Source of the DNA: Actinophytocola sp963826035
GTDB taxonomy: Bacteria > Actinomycetota > Actinomycetes > Mycobacteriales > Pseudonocardiaceae
NCBI GenBank assembly: GCA_963826035.1
Contig: CAWGVZ010000004.1
Location: 744,001 to 808,000 of the forward strand
Direction of reading: 5' to 3'
Length of the DNA stretch: 64,000 nt
Position 1 is the stretch's first letter. The number at the start of each line of letters is the position of its first letter. The notes beneath the pieces are model-generated. The model was not told the DNA's origin. It saw nothing but the letters and a program-made list of their open reading frames with translations, and did no database searches. Below are positions 29,452 through 37,813 of the stretch, one piece after another. A program made the translations under genes and the position numbers.

Positions 29452-30125
29452 CACCAGATGCCGGCGACGAGGCGGGCGCGGCCCTTGGCGAATTCCGGGT
29501 ACCCGGGTACCGACCACATCGTCCGTTCCTCGGTCAGGATCCGCCACACCAGCACGCCGGTGAGCACCAGGAACGCGACGATGCTCGCCGGGTTGAGGAA
29601 GAACACGACGAAGCCGAGGTTGGCGAACAGCATCCCGGAGTACGCCGGGTGCCGCAGGAAGCGGTACGGGCCCGTGGTCACCAGCACGTGGCCCTCACGC
29701 CTGACGACGTGGTGGGTGTACTGCACGGCGAGGTAGTGAATGGCGGCCATGCGCAGGGCGATGCCGCCCACGAACGTGACCATCGGCACCAGCATCCACG
29801 CCGACCACCCCGACCAACCGACGGGCGGGACGACCGCGGTGAGGATCACCACGGTCCGCGCCGACGCGTAGGCGAGGATCGTGCGGACCTCGGTCACTGG
29901 TTCGGACGGTTTGCTGAAGGTCACCCTCGCCTCCGCGGCGAGCCACGCAAGGTATCCGCCGATCAGCACCGCCGCGGCCAGCCGGGCCTGGTCGGCGATG
30001 TCGTTGACCAGGTAGCCGACCATTCGCGCGAGCATCACCGCGACGACGGCGACGAACAGGACGCGGGTGTACAGCGTCACCCGTGCGGTGATCACTGACC
30101 GCCGGTCAGTGGTGCGTGCGCTCAT
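29451..30125 (-). CDS. ICMT/PEMT-family membrane methyltransferase
   Basis: 224 aa from ATG 30125, which overlaps the AfsA-like gene's stop (ATGA). Five hydrophobic segments are followed by the hallmark C-terminal SAM-binding motif TTGPYRFLRHPAYSG and an ERTMWSVPGYPEFAKG end. Isoprenylcysteine carboxyl methyltransferase relatives methylate carboxylates or other polar groups on membrane-embedded, often prenylated, substrates. In an operon with a UbiA-family protein this fits methylation of a prenylated or terpenoid product. The substrate is unknown. Confidence 0.9.
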   Translation of the reverse strand: MSARTTDRRSVITARVTLYTRVLFVAVVAVMLARMVGYLVNDIADQARLAAAVLIGGYLAWLAAEARVTFSKPSEPVTEVRTILAYASARTVVILTAVVPPVGWSGWSAWMLVPMVTFVGGIALRMAAIHYLAVQYTHHVVRREGHVLVTTGPYRFLRHPAYSGMLFANLGFVVFFLNPASIVAFLVLTGVLVWRILTEERTMWSVPGYPEFAKGRARLVAGIW

Positions 30126-31036
30126 GCCGTCAACGCCTCTCCACGTAGCCTGCGGTACACGGCTGGGGGAGCCGCGTAGTAGTCGAAGCTCACGGAGCCG
30201 CACGGCTCGCCGTCCAGGTCGCCCGCCAGGATGGCGGCGGTGAAGCTCAGCTTGCCGCGCCCCGGCGGGGTGACCAACCAGCGCAGGCGGACGTCGGAGC
30301 GCAGCCCACACGGGAGGTCCGCCTCGATGCCGAGCATCACGAACTTGGTGCTCGCCGGCCGATGGTGCTCGACGTGGCACATCATCGTGCAGAACTGGCG
30401 GGCGGCGTCGACCAACAACTCTGCTCGGTGCGGCGCGTCCGGCGCGGTAGGCGCGAGCGCGTGACCGGCCGGCACCGAGCGCAAGCCGACGACACGGGTG
30501 TCGCCGTGTACGGCCGCACCGGTGACCAGCACGTTCACCAACCGCTTGCGGTGCACGGAGTCGGGATCGGCAGGCAGTCGGGTGACTCCGCTGGCCGCCG
30601 GCAACGCGTCGGCGGACGTCATCGCCCGGAAGGTTACGACCGCCTCGCAGACGATCCGGTCGTCCTGCTGAGCCACCAGCGTCAGCGCGGTGTCGACTCC
30701 GGGTTCCCGCGACGGCGGACGGACGGCCCGCAGGTCCACGGGTCGGGAGAGTTCGCAGAACGACGGGAATCGGACGGACAGCGCCATGCGAAGGTCCGCA
30801 CGTTCCAGGTCGGCTGCGCCGCTGTCGCGGACGAGATCCAAGAGCCCGCCGACGAGTGCCATCCCTGGCACGTGATCGAGCGAATGGTCGAAATGGTACG
30901 GGTCGTCCATGGCCAACTGGAGCCGTCCACTCCACAACTCCGCGGGGACGTCGACATTATTTGAATGCTCGACGACCGCCCCAAGCCCAGGTTTCTCGGA
31001 CGGCCCGACCGGCCCGTAGTTGATAATTTTGGTCAT
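30122..31036 (-). CDS. AfsA-like double hot-dog protein (A-factor biosynthesis family)
   Basis: 304 aa with two hot-dog repeats. The N-terminal repeat carries the family motif FDHSLDHVPGMALVGGLLD (about 49-67). The C-terminal repeat carries VDAARQFCTMMCHVEHHRP and ends with FDYYAAP. AfsA enzymes join a beta-ketoacyl chain to dihydroxyacetone phosphate, giving a butenolide phosphate, the first step to gamma-butyrolactone autoregulators. Relatives also act inside biosynthetic pathways. It is the first gene of a six-gene operon running to 24056. The usual partners, a receptor (ArpA-type TetR) and a short-chain dehydrogenase, are absent, so a signal other than a classical gamma-butyrolactone, or a biosynthetic role, is likely. 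The ribosome site is weak (CGAG). Confidence 0.85.
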   Translation of the reverse strand: MTKIINYGPVGPSEKPGLGAVVEHSNNVDVPAELWSGRLQLAMDDPYHFDHSLDHVPGMALVGGLLDLVRDSGAADLERADLRMALSVRFPSFCELSRPVDLRAVRPPSREPGVDTALTLVAQQDDRIVCEAVVTFRAMTSADALPAASGVTRLPADPDSVHRKRLVNVLVTGAAVHGDTRVVGLRSVPAGHALAPTAPDAPHRAELLVDAARQFCTMMCHVEHHRPASTKFVMLGIEADLPCGLRSDVRLRWLVTPPGRGKLSFTAAILAGDLDGEPCGSVSFDYYAAPPAVYRRLRGEALTA

Positions 31037-31393
31037 CTATATCTCGCGATCTAAGAAAAATAAGCTTGAACAATTCCAGATTCGACAAAGGCGCATCACG
31101 GGTCAGTTACCTCCTCATGGAACGCGAAGCCCCGACCGGACTCCGCTACATGTGACCACTCGCGATGGGCCACATGCATCTCCTCCGTTGCCGTAGACCC
31201 GCCACGCCAGCGCCTATCAGGGGCACATTGCACCCAGAGGAAGCTGAATTTCCACATGTGCGCTGCACCAGGCAGGAAAATGGGCTAGCATGCCCGGTGT
31301 GGAGGTTCGGTGGAATTGGTTGACGCCGCTCCACATTTCTCGATCCAGACCGGCGACCGGCCGGCCTGCCAACACAGTGGAGGATAACTGAGG
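31037..31393. promoter_or_regulatory. Divergent promoter region of the AfsA operon and a hydrolase gene
   Basis: These 357 bp separate divergent genes and contain no credible ORF. The part nearest the AfsA-like gene is AT-rich (around 31050-31085). CACATG/CATGTG elements occur three times: ACATGTG at 31148-31154, CACATG at 31171-31176 and the palindrome CACATGTG at 31253-31260. They may be operator half-sites, but 6-8-bp matches are weak evidence. The hydrolase has a GGAGG at 31378-31382. Confidence 0.4.
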
Positions 31394-32086
31394 ATGGCCA
31401 CCTATGTACTGATCCATGGCGCCGGCACCGACTCGTGGTATTGGGGCCCGCTGACGGCCGAATTGCGCGATCGTGGCCATGACGCGGTCGCGGTGGACAT
31501 GCCCATTGAGGACGACACGGCGGGGCTGGCGGAGTACACCGAGGCCGTGATCGCCGGCATCGGCGATCGCACCGACCTGATAGTGGTAGCCCACTCGCTC
31601 GGAGGTTTCGTCGGCCCGCTCGTGTGTGACCGGGTGCCGGTGGACCTGCTGGTCATGCTGCACGCGCAGATCCCGGCGCCTGGCGAGACGCCCGGCGACT
31701 GGTGGGCCAACAGCGGCTTCGGCGAGGCGCGGGCCGAGCACGACGCCAAGGAGGACACGCCCGGTCAGGACGACCTCCTCGCCTTCGCCCTGCACGACTC
31801 ACCGAAGGAGCTGGCCGCCGAATTCGTCGCCGAGCACCAGTTGGACCAGTCCGGCACGCCGTTCGAAAAGCCGTGGCCGCTCGCCGCGTGGCCGAATGTG
31901 CCGACGAAGGTCCTGCTTTCTCGCGGCGATCATTTCTTCCCGGTGGAGTTCCTGCGCACGCTGGCCAAGGACCGCCTCGGCATCGACGCGGACGAAATTG
32001 CCGGTGACCATTGCCCGATGCTCGGCCATCCGAAGGAACTGGCCGACCGGCTGGAGGCCTACCGCGCCGAGACGATCCGCGCCTGA
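31394..32086 (+). CDS. Alpha/beta-hydrolase (EstC/hydroxynitrile lyase-like)
   Basis: 230 aa. The first strand/oxyanion segment is LIHGAGTDSWYW, the nucleophile elbow AHSLGG (Ser near 69), the Asp region LLSRGDHFFP and the catalytic His in GDHCPML. The short cap and overall length match the plant-hydroxynitrile-lyase-like esterase group common in actinomycetes. It is a monocistronic gene closed by a strong hairpin, divergent from the AfsA operon. It could hydrolyse an ester or lactone, including a signal lactone, but nothing in the sequence fixes the substrate. Confidence 0.9.
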   Translation: MATYVLIHGAGTDSWYWGPLTAELRDRGHDAVAVDMPIEDDTAGLAEYTEAVIAGIGDRTDLIVVAHSLGGFVGPLVCDRVPVDLLVMLHAQIPAPGETPGDWWANSGFGEARAEHDAKEDTPGQDDLLAFALHDSPKELAAEFVAEHQLDQSGTPFEKPWPLAAWPNVPTKVLLSRGDHFFPVEFLRTLAKDRLGIDADEIAGDHCPMLGHPKELADRLEAYRAETIRA

Positions 32087-32185
32087 CCCAATGCCGTAAC
32101 CGCACCCAGGAAATGGTCGGCCAATACCTGTATCGGTATGGTCGACCTTTCCGTTGGTGCGGCGGCGCGAGAAGACGGCATGACA

Positions 32186-32227
32186 AAGAGATATGGGACG
32201 GGCCGTGGCCCGTCCCATATCTCTTTC
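32186..32227. terminator. Strong bidirectional terminator hairpin
   Basis: A perfect 20-bp inverted repeat with a 2-bp loop. The left arm 32186-32205 starts AAAGAGATATGGG, the right arm is 32208-32227 and ends with TCTCTTT. T- and A-runs at the arm ends provide U-tracts in both directions. It lies between the converging hydrolase (+) and MFS transporter (-) genes. Confidence 0.9.
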
Positions 32228-32248
32228 CAGCCGTCGTTGACGAACCTA

Positions 32249-33850
32249 TCAGCCGTTGGTGGAAGTTATCTTCTTTTCGGTGCCTCCGGCGTCCTCCGAG
32301 TCGGGTTCCGGCTCCGCGCCGGCCTCCGCCGAACCGGTCGGCGGAACGTGCCGGAGCACGACCACGGCGAGCACGGCGACGGCGGCGACCAGGGCGGCAC
32401 TGATCCCGGCCACGGTGTTCATCCCGGTGGTGAACGCCTCCCGCGCCGCCCCGAGCAGCTCCGCGCTCTGGGCCGGCGGCAGGTCCGCGGCCACGTTCAC
32501 CGCACTGACCAGGCTCTCACCCGCCGTACTGACCGCGTCCGCGGGCACGTCGCCGGAGATGCCGTCCACCAGGTACGCGCCGTAGACGGCGGTCGCCACG
32601 CTGCCCATGACGGCAACTCCCATGGCCATGCCGAGCTCACCGCTGGTCTCCGACATCGACGCGGCCGAGCCGGCCTTCTCCGGCGGGGCCGAGCCGAGCA
32701 CCAGGTTGGTGGTCAGCGCGGCCTGTGGCCCGGAACCCGCACTGGTGATGATGATGCCGACCACCACGAGGGCGAGCCCGCCCGAGCTGCCGGCCATCAT
32801 CAGCAGGACGTAGCCGATCGCGGCCGCGCCCAACCCGACCGCGATGACGTTCGCCGGCCGGAAGCGGGTGGCGAACATCGGCGCGATCATCGAGGCGATG
32901 ACCATGCCGACGCCGGACGGCAGCGTCAGCAGCCCGGCCTGCAGCGGGGTGAGTCCCTGCACCATCTGCAGGTACAGGTTGACCACCAGGATGGTGCCGC
33001 CACCGATGGCGGCGCCGACCAGCATGATCACCAGCGCGACGGAGAACGACCGGTCGGCGAACAGCCGCAGGTCCATCAGCGGCGCGGCCAGGCGGCGTTG
33101 CCGGATGACGAACGCCACCCCGACCGCCACGCCGACCAGGACCGCCGCGATCGGCAGCGCGCCGGCGCCGTCCTTGGCGATCTCCTTCATGCCGTAGACG
33201 ATCGGCAGGATCGTGCCGAGGGACATGACCACGCTGAGCGGGTCCAGCCGGCCGGCGTCCGGGTTGCGGAACTCCGGCAGCACCGCCGGGCCCGCGATCA
33301 CCAGCAGCGCCATGACCGGCACCGCGAGCAGGAACACCGAGCCCCACCAGAAGAACTCGAGCATCGCGCCGCCGACCACCGGGCCGAGCGCCATGCCACC
33401 CATGAAGCAGGACACCCACACGCCGATGGCCATCCCCATCTGCTTGGGGTCCCGGAACATGTTGGTGATCAGGGCGAGCGTCGACGGCATGAGCGTCGCG
33501 CCCGCGATCCCCAGCAGTGCCCTGGTCACGATCAGCATCTCCGGGCTGGTCGAGTACGCGGCCGCCACCGAGGCGACGGCGAACACGACACCACCGATCA
33601 GAAGAAGCTTTCGGCGGCCGATCCGGTCGCCGAGAGTGCCCATGGTGATCAGGAAGCCCGCGATCATGAACCCGTAGATGTCGATGATCCACAGCTGCTC
33701 GACGCTGCTGGTCTGGAGATCGGCGCTCAGATTGGGCAGAGCGAGATGTAACACGCTCAGGTCAAGGGACAGCAGCAGGGTCGGCAGAGCCAACACCGCA
33801 AGCCCGATCCATTCACGTCGGCCGGCCTTTGGTGCAACGTCTGTACTCAC
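32249..33850 (-). CDS. MFS drug exporter, DHA2 (EmrB/QacA) family, 14 TM
   Basis: 533 aa with about 14 hydrophobic segments. Motif A-like GDRIGRRKLLLIGG follows TM2 and the DHA2 motif C region is GPVVGGAMLEFFWW. The N-terminus LSLDLSVLHLALPNL is typical of this family. It is a proton-driven efflux pump likely to export the polyketide-peptide or its glycosides and give self-resistance. The cytosolic tail is acidic (EPEPDSEDAGG). It lies between the hydrolase and the second glycosyltransferase, 121 bp from the latter and on the same strand. Confidence 0.93.
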   Translation of the reverse strand: MSTDVAPKAGRREWIGLAVLALPTLLLSLDLSVLHLALPNLSADLQTSSVEQLWIIDIYGFMIAGFLITMGTLGDRIGRRKLLLIGGVVFAVASVAAAYSTSPEMLIVTRALLGIAGATLMPSTLALITNMFRDPKQMGMAIGVWVSCFMGGMALGPVVGGAMLEFFWWGSVFLLAVPVMALLVIAGPAVLPEFRNPDAGRLDPLSVVMSLGTILPIVYGMKEIAKDGAGALPIAAVLVGVAVGVAFVIRQRRLAAPLMDLRLFADRSFSVALVIMLVGAAIGGGTILVVNLYLQMVQGLTPLQAGLLTLPSGVGMVIASMIAPMFATRFRPANVIAVGLGAAAIGYVLLMMAGSSGGLALVVVGIIITSAGSGPQAALTTNLVLGSAPPEKAGSAASMSETSGELGMAMGVAVMGSVATAVYGAYLVDGISGDVPADAVSTAGESLVSAVNVAADLPPAQSAELLGAAREAFTTGMNTVAGISAALVAAVAVLAVVVLRHVPPTGSAEAGAEPEPDSEDAGGTEKKITSTNG

Positions 33851-33971
33851 ATCCAGTCCTCTCGTCGTCGGCTGGCTCTTCGTCAGCCGTCGGCTGCCTG
33901 CGTGCTGCCACCCCGATTGTCCCGGGCGCGGTCACCGATGTCTTCTTCCGACGTGCTCTGCCGGACTCCGG

Positions 33972-35294
33972 TCAGGCCCGCTGGCGGTGGTGCGCGGTGA
34001 GCTCCTCGAGCACCGGCACGAGGTCGTGCGGGCTCGGCGTGCCGAGCCACTCCTCGTAGACCTTCACCGCACCGTCGCGATAGGACGGGTTCTCGACCAC
34101 CTCGACCAGTTGCTCGCGAAGGTCCGCCACGGAAAGCCGCGTACGGTCGAGCGCGAGGCCGGCGCCGCGATCGGCCATGTACGGACCGGTGACCGGGGAC
34201 TCGATACCCCACTTCTCGACCGGGATGATCTGGGGAACCTTGTAGGGAACCGCGGCCGCCCAGGTGCCGACACCGCCGTGGTGGACGAGCGCGGAGCACG
34301 ACGGTAGCAGCTGGTCCAACGGGATGTAATCGACCGTACGGACGTTGTCCGGGATGTGGGATCGGCCGGCGAGCTGGTCGGCGTTGAGCGTCGCGGCCAA
34401 CTCGACATCGAGATCCGCCACCGCCTCGAAGAACTGACCGATCAGCGCGTCGATGGCGGCCATCAGGTCCGGCGCGTTCTTGCCGAACTGGCGCATCGAA
34501 GCGCCGAGGCACAGGGCGATCCTCGGCCGCTTCGGCGGCTCGTGCAGCCAGCTCGGGACCGCGCTGGCGCCGTTGTACGGCAGCCACCGCATGGACAGTC
34601 TCGGCCTGTTCGTCGGCAGCCGCATGCCCACCGGTGCGGGGTCGATGGTCCAGTCGCCGAACCGCAGCGCGTCGTCGACCTCGAACCCGTACCGCTCGGC
34701 CACCGGGCGCACGTACCCGGTGACCGGGTCCTCGCCGAGGGTCGACCCGGGTAGTGCGCGCATCCGCTCCCACCGGTCGCGGACCCACGCGAACGTGTCC
34801 TGTCCCCACAGCAGCCGGGCGCTCGCCGCGCCACACGCGCGAGCCGCGACCGGTGCCGACGGCCAGCACGGATCCCACACCACGAGGTCCGGCTGCCAGC
34901 CCCGGGCGAACCGCACCAGATCGTCCACTCCGGAGTGACGCGCCGCGGTCAGCTCGTCGGCCGGATGGAAGTTCCAGATGCACGGCAGCATGAACTGACG
35001 AAAGTACTCCCACGCGAAGGTGTCGGTGGGATTGTCGAGCGCCAGCACGTCGGCCAGGTACGCCATCTCCTCGGCCGGGCGGCGCAGGTCCGGGTTGCCT
35101 GGCCCCATGGGTATGGGCAGCTCGGCGGGATCGCCCACGGCGACCGCGGGCATACCGGTGGCATTGATCTCCGCCGCGACCACCCCGGTGGAAGCGATAC
35201 AGACGTCGTGCCCGGCTGCCCGCATCGCCCAGGCCAGACTGACCGACGGGTGCAGATGTGCCGTGGCCGGCCAAACGGCGAACAGGACTCGCAT
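33972..35294 (-). CDS. GT1 glycosyltransferase of the macrolide type
   Basis: 440 aa from ATG 35294, with GAAGGAG 7 bp upstream. The GT-B N-terminus is MRVLFAVWPATAHLHPSVSLAWAM; the donor-site motif is HHGGVGTWAAAVPYKVPQ. The middle segment (GWQPDLVVWDPCWPSAPVAA) matches acceptor-side features of deoxysugar transferases of polyketide clusters. It is the second such enzyme in the window, so the product probably carries two sugars or a disaccharide. It is divergent from the dTDP-glucose 4,6-dehydratase gene, with which it likely shares control. Confidence 0.93.
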   Translation of the reverse strand: MRVLFAVWPATAHLHPSVSLAWAMRAAGHDVCIASTGVVAAEINATGMPAVAVGDPAELPIPMGPGNPDLRRPAEEMAYLADVLALDNPTDTFAWEYFRQFMLPCIWNFHPADELTAARHSGVDDLVRFARGWQPDLVVWDPCWPSAPVAARACGAASARLLWGQDTFAWVRDRWERMRALPGSTLGEDPVTGYVRPVAERYGFEVDDALRFGDWTIDPAPVGMRLPTNRPRLSMRWLPYNGASAVPSWLHEPPKRPRIALCLGASMRQFGKNAPDLMAAIDALIGQFFEAVADLDVELAATLNADQLAGRSHIPDNVRTVDYIPLDQLLPSCSALVHHGGVGTWAAAVPYKVPQIIPVEKWGIESPVTGPYMADRGAGLALDRTRLSVADLREQLVEVVENPSYRDGAVKVYEEWLGTPSPHDLVPVLEELTAHHRQRA

Positions 35295-35483
35295 CACGAT
35301 CTCCTTCGAACCAACGTCGCCCCGGATGGTCACCACGAATCGTCGGCCGGCACGCCCGGCCAGGGCATCTCTGTGCGTGCGCACTCACCGCCCGACCGCG
35401 CCGCGGGGTTGGCGCATTCCGCGAGATGCCGCCGTTTCCCACCGGGTGCCACGATGTGAGCCACCCGAGGAAGGGGTGAGGCC
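35295..35483. promoter_or_regulatory. Divergent promoter region, glycosyltransferase / dehydratase
   Basis: A 189-bp gap between divergent genes. It has a ribosome site for each gene (GAAGGAG toward the glycosyltransferase, GGAAGGGGTGAGG toward the dehydratase) and no open frame of its own with a start signal. I found no long inverted repeat. It probably holds both promoters. Confidence 0.45.
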
Positions 35484-36464
35484 ATGAGGCTCCTGGTCAC
35501 CGGAGGCGCGGGGTTCATCGGCTCGCACTATGTTCGCACGATGCTCGCCGGCGGATATCCCGGCCACGAGCGGACCCGGCTCACGGTGCTCGACAAGCTG
35601 ACCTACGCGGGCAACCGGGACAACCTCCCGGCCACGCACCGCCGGCTCGACGTGGTCGTCGGCGACGTCTGCGACGCCGCGCTGATGCGGGACCTGCTCC
35701 CCGGCCACGCCGCCGTCGTGCACTTCGCCGCCGAGTCTCATGTGGACCGCTCGGTCGTCTCGGCCCACGAGTTCGTCCGCACCAACGTCGGCGGCACCCA
35801 GACGCTGCTCGACGCGTGCGTGGCCGCTGGGGTCGAGCGGGTGGTGCACGTGTCCACCGACGAGGTGTACGGCTCGATAGCCGACGGCTCCTGGACCGAG
35901 GACTGGCCGCTGGCGCCCAACTCGCCGTACGCCGCGTCCAAGGCGTCGTCGGATCTGATCGCCCGCGCGTACTGGCGCACTCACGGGATCGACCTGTCGA
36001 TCACCCGCTGCTCCAACAACTACGGGCCCTACCAGCATCCGGAGAAGCTCATCCCGCTGTTCGTCACCAATCTGCTCGACGGCCGGCCGGTGCCGCTGTA
36101 CGGCGACGGCCGCAACGTCCGGGAGTGGCTGCACGTGGCGGACCACTGCCGGGCCATCCAGCTGGTGCTCGACCACGGCCGCGCCGGCGAGATCTACAAC
36201 ATCGGCGGCGGCGACGACCGGACCAACGCCGAGATCACCGGCCGGCTCCTCGAGCTGTGCGGCGCCGACGAGTCGATGATCCGTCGGGTCGCCGACCGCC
36301 TCGGCCACGACCTGCGCTACTCGATCGACGACACCAAGATCCGCGCCGAGCTCGGCTACGCACCCCGGGTCGGGTTCGACGACGGGCTGGCCGACACGGT
36401 GGCCTGGTACCGGGACAACCCGGGTTGGTGGCGGCCGCTGAAGCAGGACAGGCACGCGGCGTGA
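35484..36464 (+). CDS. dTDP-glucose 4,6-dehydratase
   Basis: 326 aa short-chain dehydrogenase/reductase-fold enzyme. NAD-binding GGAGFIGSHYVR is at the N-terminus; the catalytic STDEVYGS (Thr-Asp-Glu) and YAASK (Tyr/Lys) follow. The NNYGPYQHPEKLIP, GDGRNVREWLHV and YNIGGGDDRTN segments are characteristic of RmlB enzymes. It converts dTDP-D-glucose to dTDP-4-keto-6-deoxyglucose, the entry point to all 6-deoxysugars, and would feed the 3,5-epimerase, reductase and TPP-enzyme pair at 16-20 kb. No dTDP-glucose synthase (RmlA) gene is in the window. It converges with the following MFS gene, leaving 7 bp between them. Confidence 0.96.
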   Translation: MRLLVTGGAGFIGSHYVRTMLAGGYPGHERTRLTVLDKLTYAGNRDNLPATHRRLDVVVGDVCDAALMRDLLPGHAAVVHFAAESHVDRSVVSAHEFVRTNVGGTQTLLDACVAAGVERVVHVSTDEVYGSIADGSWTEDWPLAPNSPYAASKASSDLIARAYWRTHGIDLSITRCSNNYGPYQHPEKLIPLFVTNLLDGRPVPLYGDGRNVREWLHVADHCRAIQLVLDHGRAGEIYNIGGGDDRTNAEITGRLLELCGADESMIRRVADRLGHDLRYSIDDTKIRAELGYAPRVGFDDGLADTVAWYRDNPGWWRPLKQDRHAA

Positions 36465-36471
36465 AGCCGCG

Positions 36472-37785
36472 TCAGCCCGGGGTCTCGGTGGTCGCGGTGG
36501 TCTCAGTGGTCTCAGTGGTCTCAGTGGTCTCAGTGCGCTGCCGGGCCCGCGTCACGACGGCGACCAGCAGCACGACCATCACCACCGCCCATCCCGAGGA
36601 CAGCCCGCCGTAGCCCCACTGCGCGACCACAACGCCCGCGAGAAGCGCGCCGCCCGCGGCCGTGAGCTGGACGAGGAAGTCGGCGGCGCCCTGCGCGAGT
36701 GTTCGGGTCGGCCCCTCGGTGGAGGCGGTGAGCAGCACCGACGCGGACAGGTAGGCGGCGGACCACCCGGCGCCGAGCAGCAGCAGCCCGAAACCGACGA
36801 GCACCACGTCGTGTCCCGGTACGAGTGCCAGGAGCACGGCCGCGGCGACCTCCAGCCCCAGACCGGTCACCAGCACCGGATGCGGGCCGAACCGGTCGGT
36901 CAGGTATCCGACGAGTGGGCCGGGCAGGTACATGCCCGCCGTGTGCACGGCGATGACCATGCCGACGGCGGCGAGCGAGCCCGCCTCGTGATGCACGTGG
37001 ATCGACGCCATGTTCATCAACGAGATCATCGCCGCGTGCGCGCCCATCATGACCACGATGCCGCGCAGCGCGGGCGGGTGCCGCAGCACCGCCGCGAGCG
37101 CCGTCCGGAACCGCACCCGGGACGGCGACCGCTCCCGGTCGATCGCCCGCGCGTGGAGTAGCGGATCGGGTCGCAGCGTCACCAGCACCAGGACGCCGCT
37201 CACGGTCAGCCCCACGGCGATCCCGACGTAGGGGCCGGTGAACTCGGGCAGCCGCCCGGCGCCGATCCGGTCGAACAGGCCGGTCAGCGACGGACCGACC
37301 ACGGCACCGAGGATCGAGCACCACGTCAGCACGCCCATCGCCCGGCCGAGCCGATCCGGCTCGGCCAGGTCGGTCGCCGCGAACCTGGCCTGGAAGCCGG
37401 CCGCCAGTGCCGCGCCGACCCCGAGTGATCCGGCGAGGACGAGGGGGTAGCTCGGCAGTCCGGCACCGAGCACGATCAGCAGCGCGCCGGCGGCCCCGAC
37501 CAGGTAGCCGGCGGCGATCCCCGCGCGCCGGCCGCGGGCGTTCGACATCATCGCGAGCGGCAGGGTGCACAGCACCCCGCCGCACAGAATCATCGCCTGG
37601 GCGAAACCGGCGCTGCTGGTCGAGGCCGTCACATTCTCGGCGATCAGCGAGACCAGTGGCCCGGCCATCGCGAACACGAGCGAGAAGACCGCCTGGACGA
37701 GGATGAGCGACCTGATCACGCGGCGCTGCACGGCGCGGACCGAGATGTCCGCGCCGTGCCGCGCCGTCTCCGGTACCGCCGTCAC
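36472..37785 (-). CDS. MFS transporter, 12 TM
   Basis: 437 aa with about 12 hydrophobic segments. The N-terminus (RSLILVQAVFSLVFAMAGPLV) and the loop MMSNARGRRAGIAAG are typical of major-facilitator exporters. It begins 28 bp after the SagB-type gene on the same strand, so the pair is probably co-transcribed with the upstream peptide gene and may export its product. The C-terminal tail is a Glu-Thr-Thr repeat encoded by a 9-bp tandem repeat. Substrate is unknown. Confidence 0.88.
   Translation of the reverse strand: MTAVPETARHGADISVRAVQRRVIRSLILVQAVFSLVFAMAGPLVSLIAENVTASTSSAGFAQAMILCGGVLCTLPLAMMSNARGRRAGIAAGYLVGAAGALLIVLGAGLPSYPLVLAGSLGVGAALAAGFQARFAATDLAEPDRLGRAMGVLTWCSILGAVVGPSLTGLFDRIGAGRLPEFTGPYVGIAVGLTVSGVLVLVTLRPDPLLHARAIDRERSPSRVRFRTALAAVLRHPPALRGIVVMMGAHAAMISLMNMASIHVHHEAGSLAAVGMVIAVHTAGMYLPGPLVGYLTDRFGPHPVLVTGLGLEVAAAVLLALVPGHDVVLVGFGLLLLGAGWSAAYLSASVLLTASTEGPTRTLAQGAADFLVQLTAAGGALLAGVVVAQWGYGGLSSGWAVVMVVLLVAVVTRARQRTETTETTETTETTATTETPG
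36481..36535 (-). repeat. 9-bp tandem repeat encoding an ETT tail
   Basis: About six units of a 9-bp repeat (top strand GTGGTCTCA and variants) at the 3' end of the MFS gene. On the coding strand they give Glu-Thr-Thr repeats, so copy-number change keeps the frame. It only affects the cytosolic tail of the transporter. Confidence 0.8.
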
Positions 37786-37813
37786 AGTCGAGCCCCCTAG
37801 TGCCCCGTGTCAC

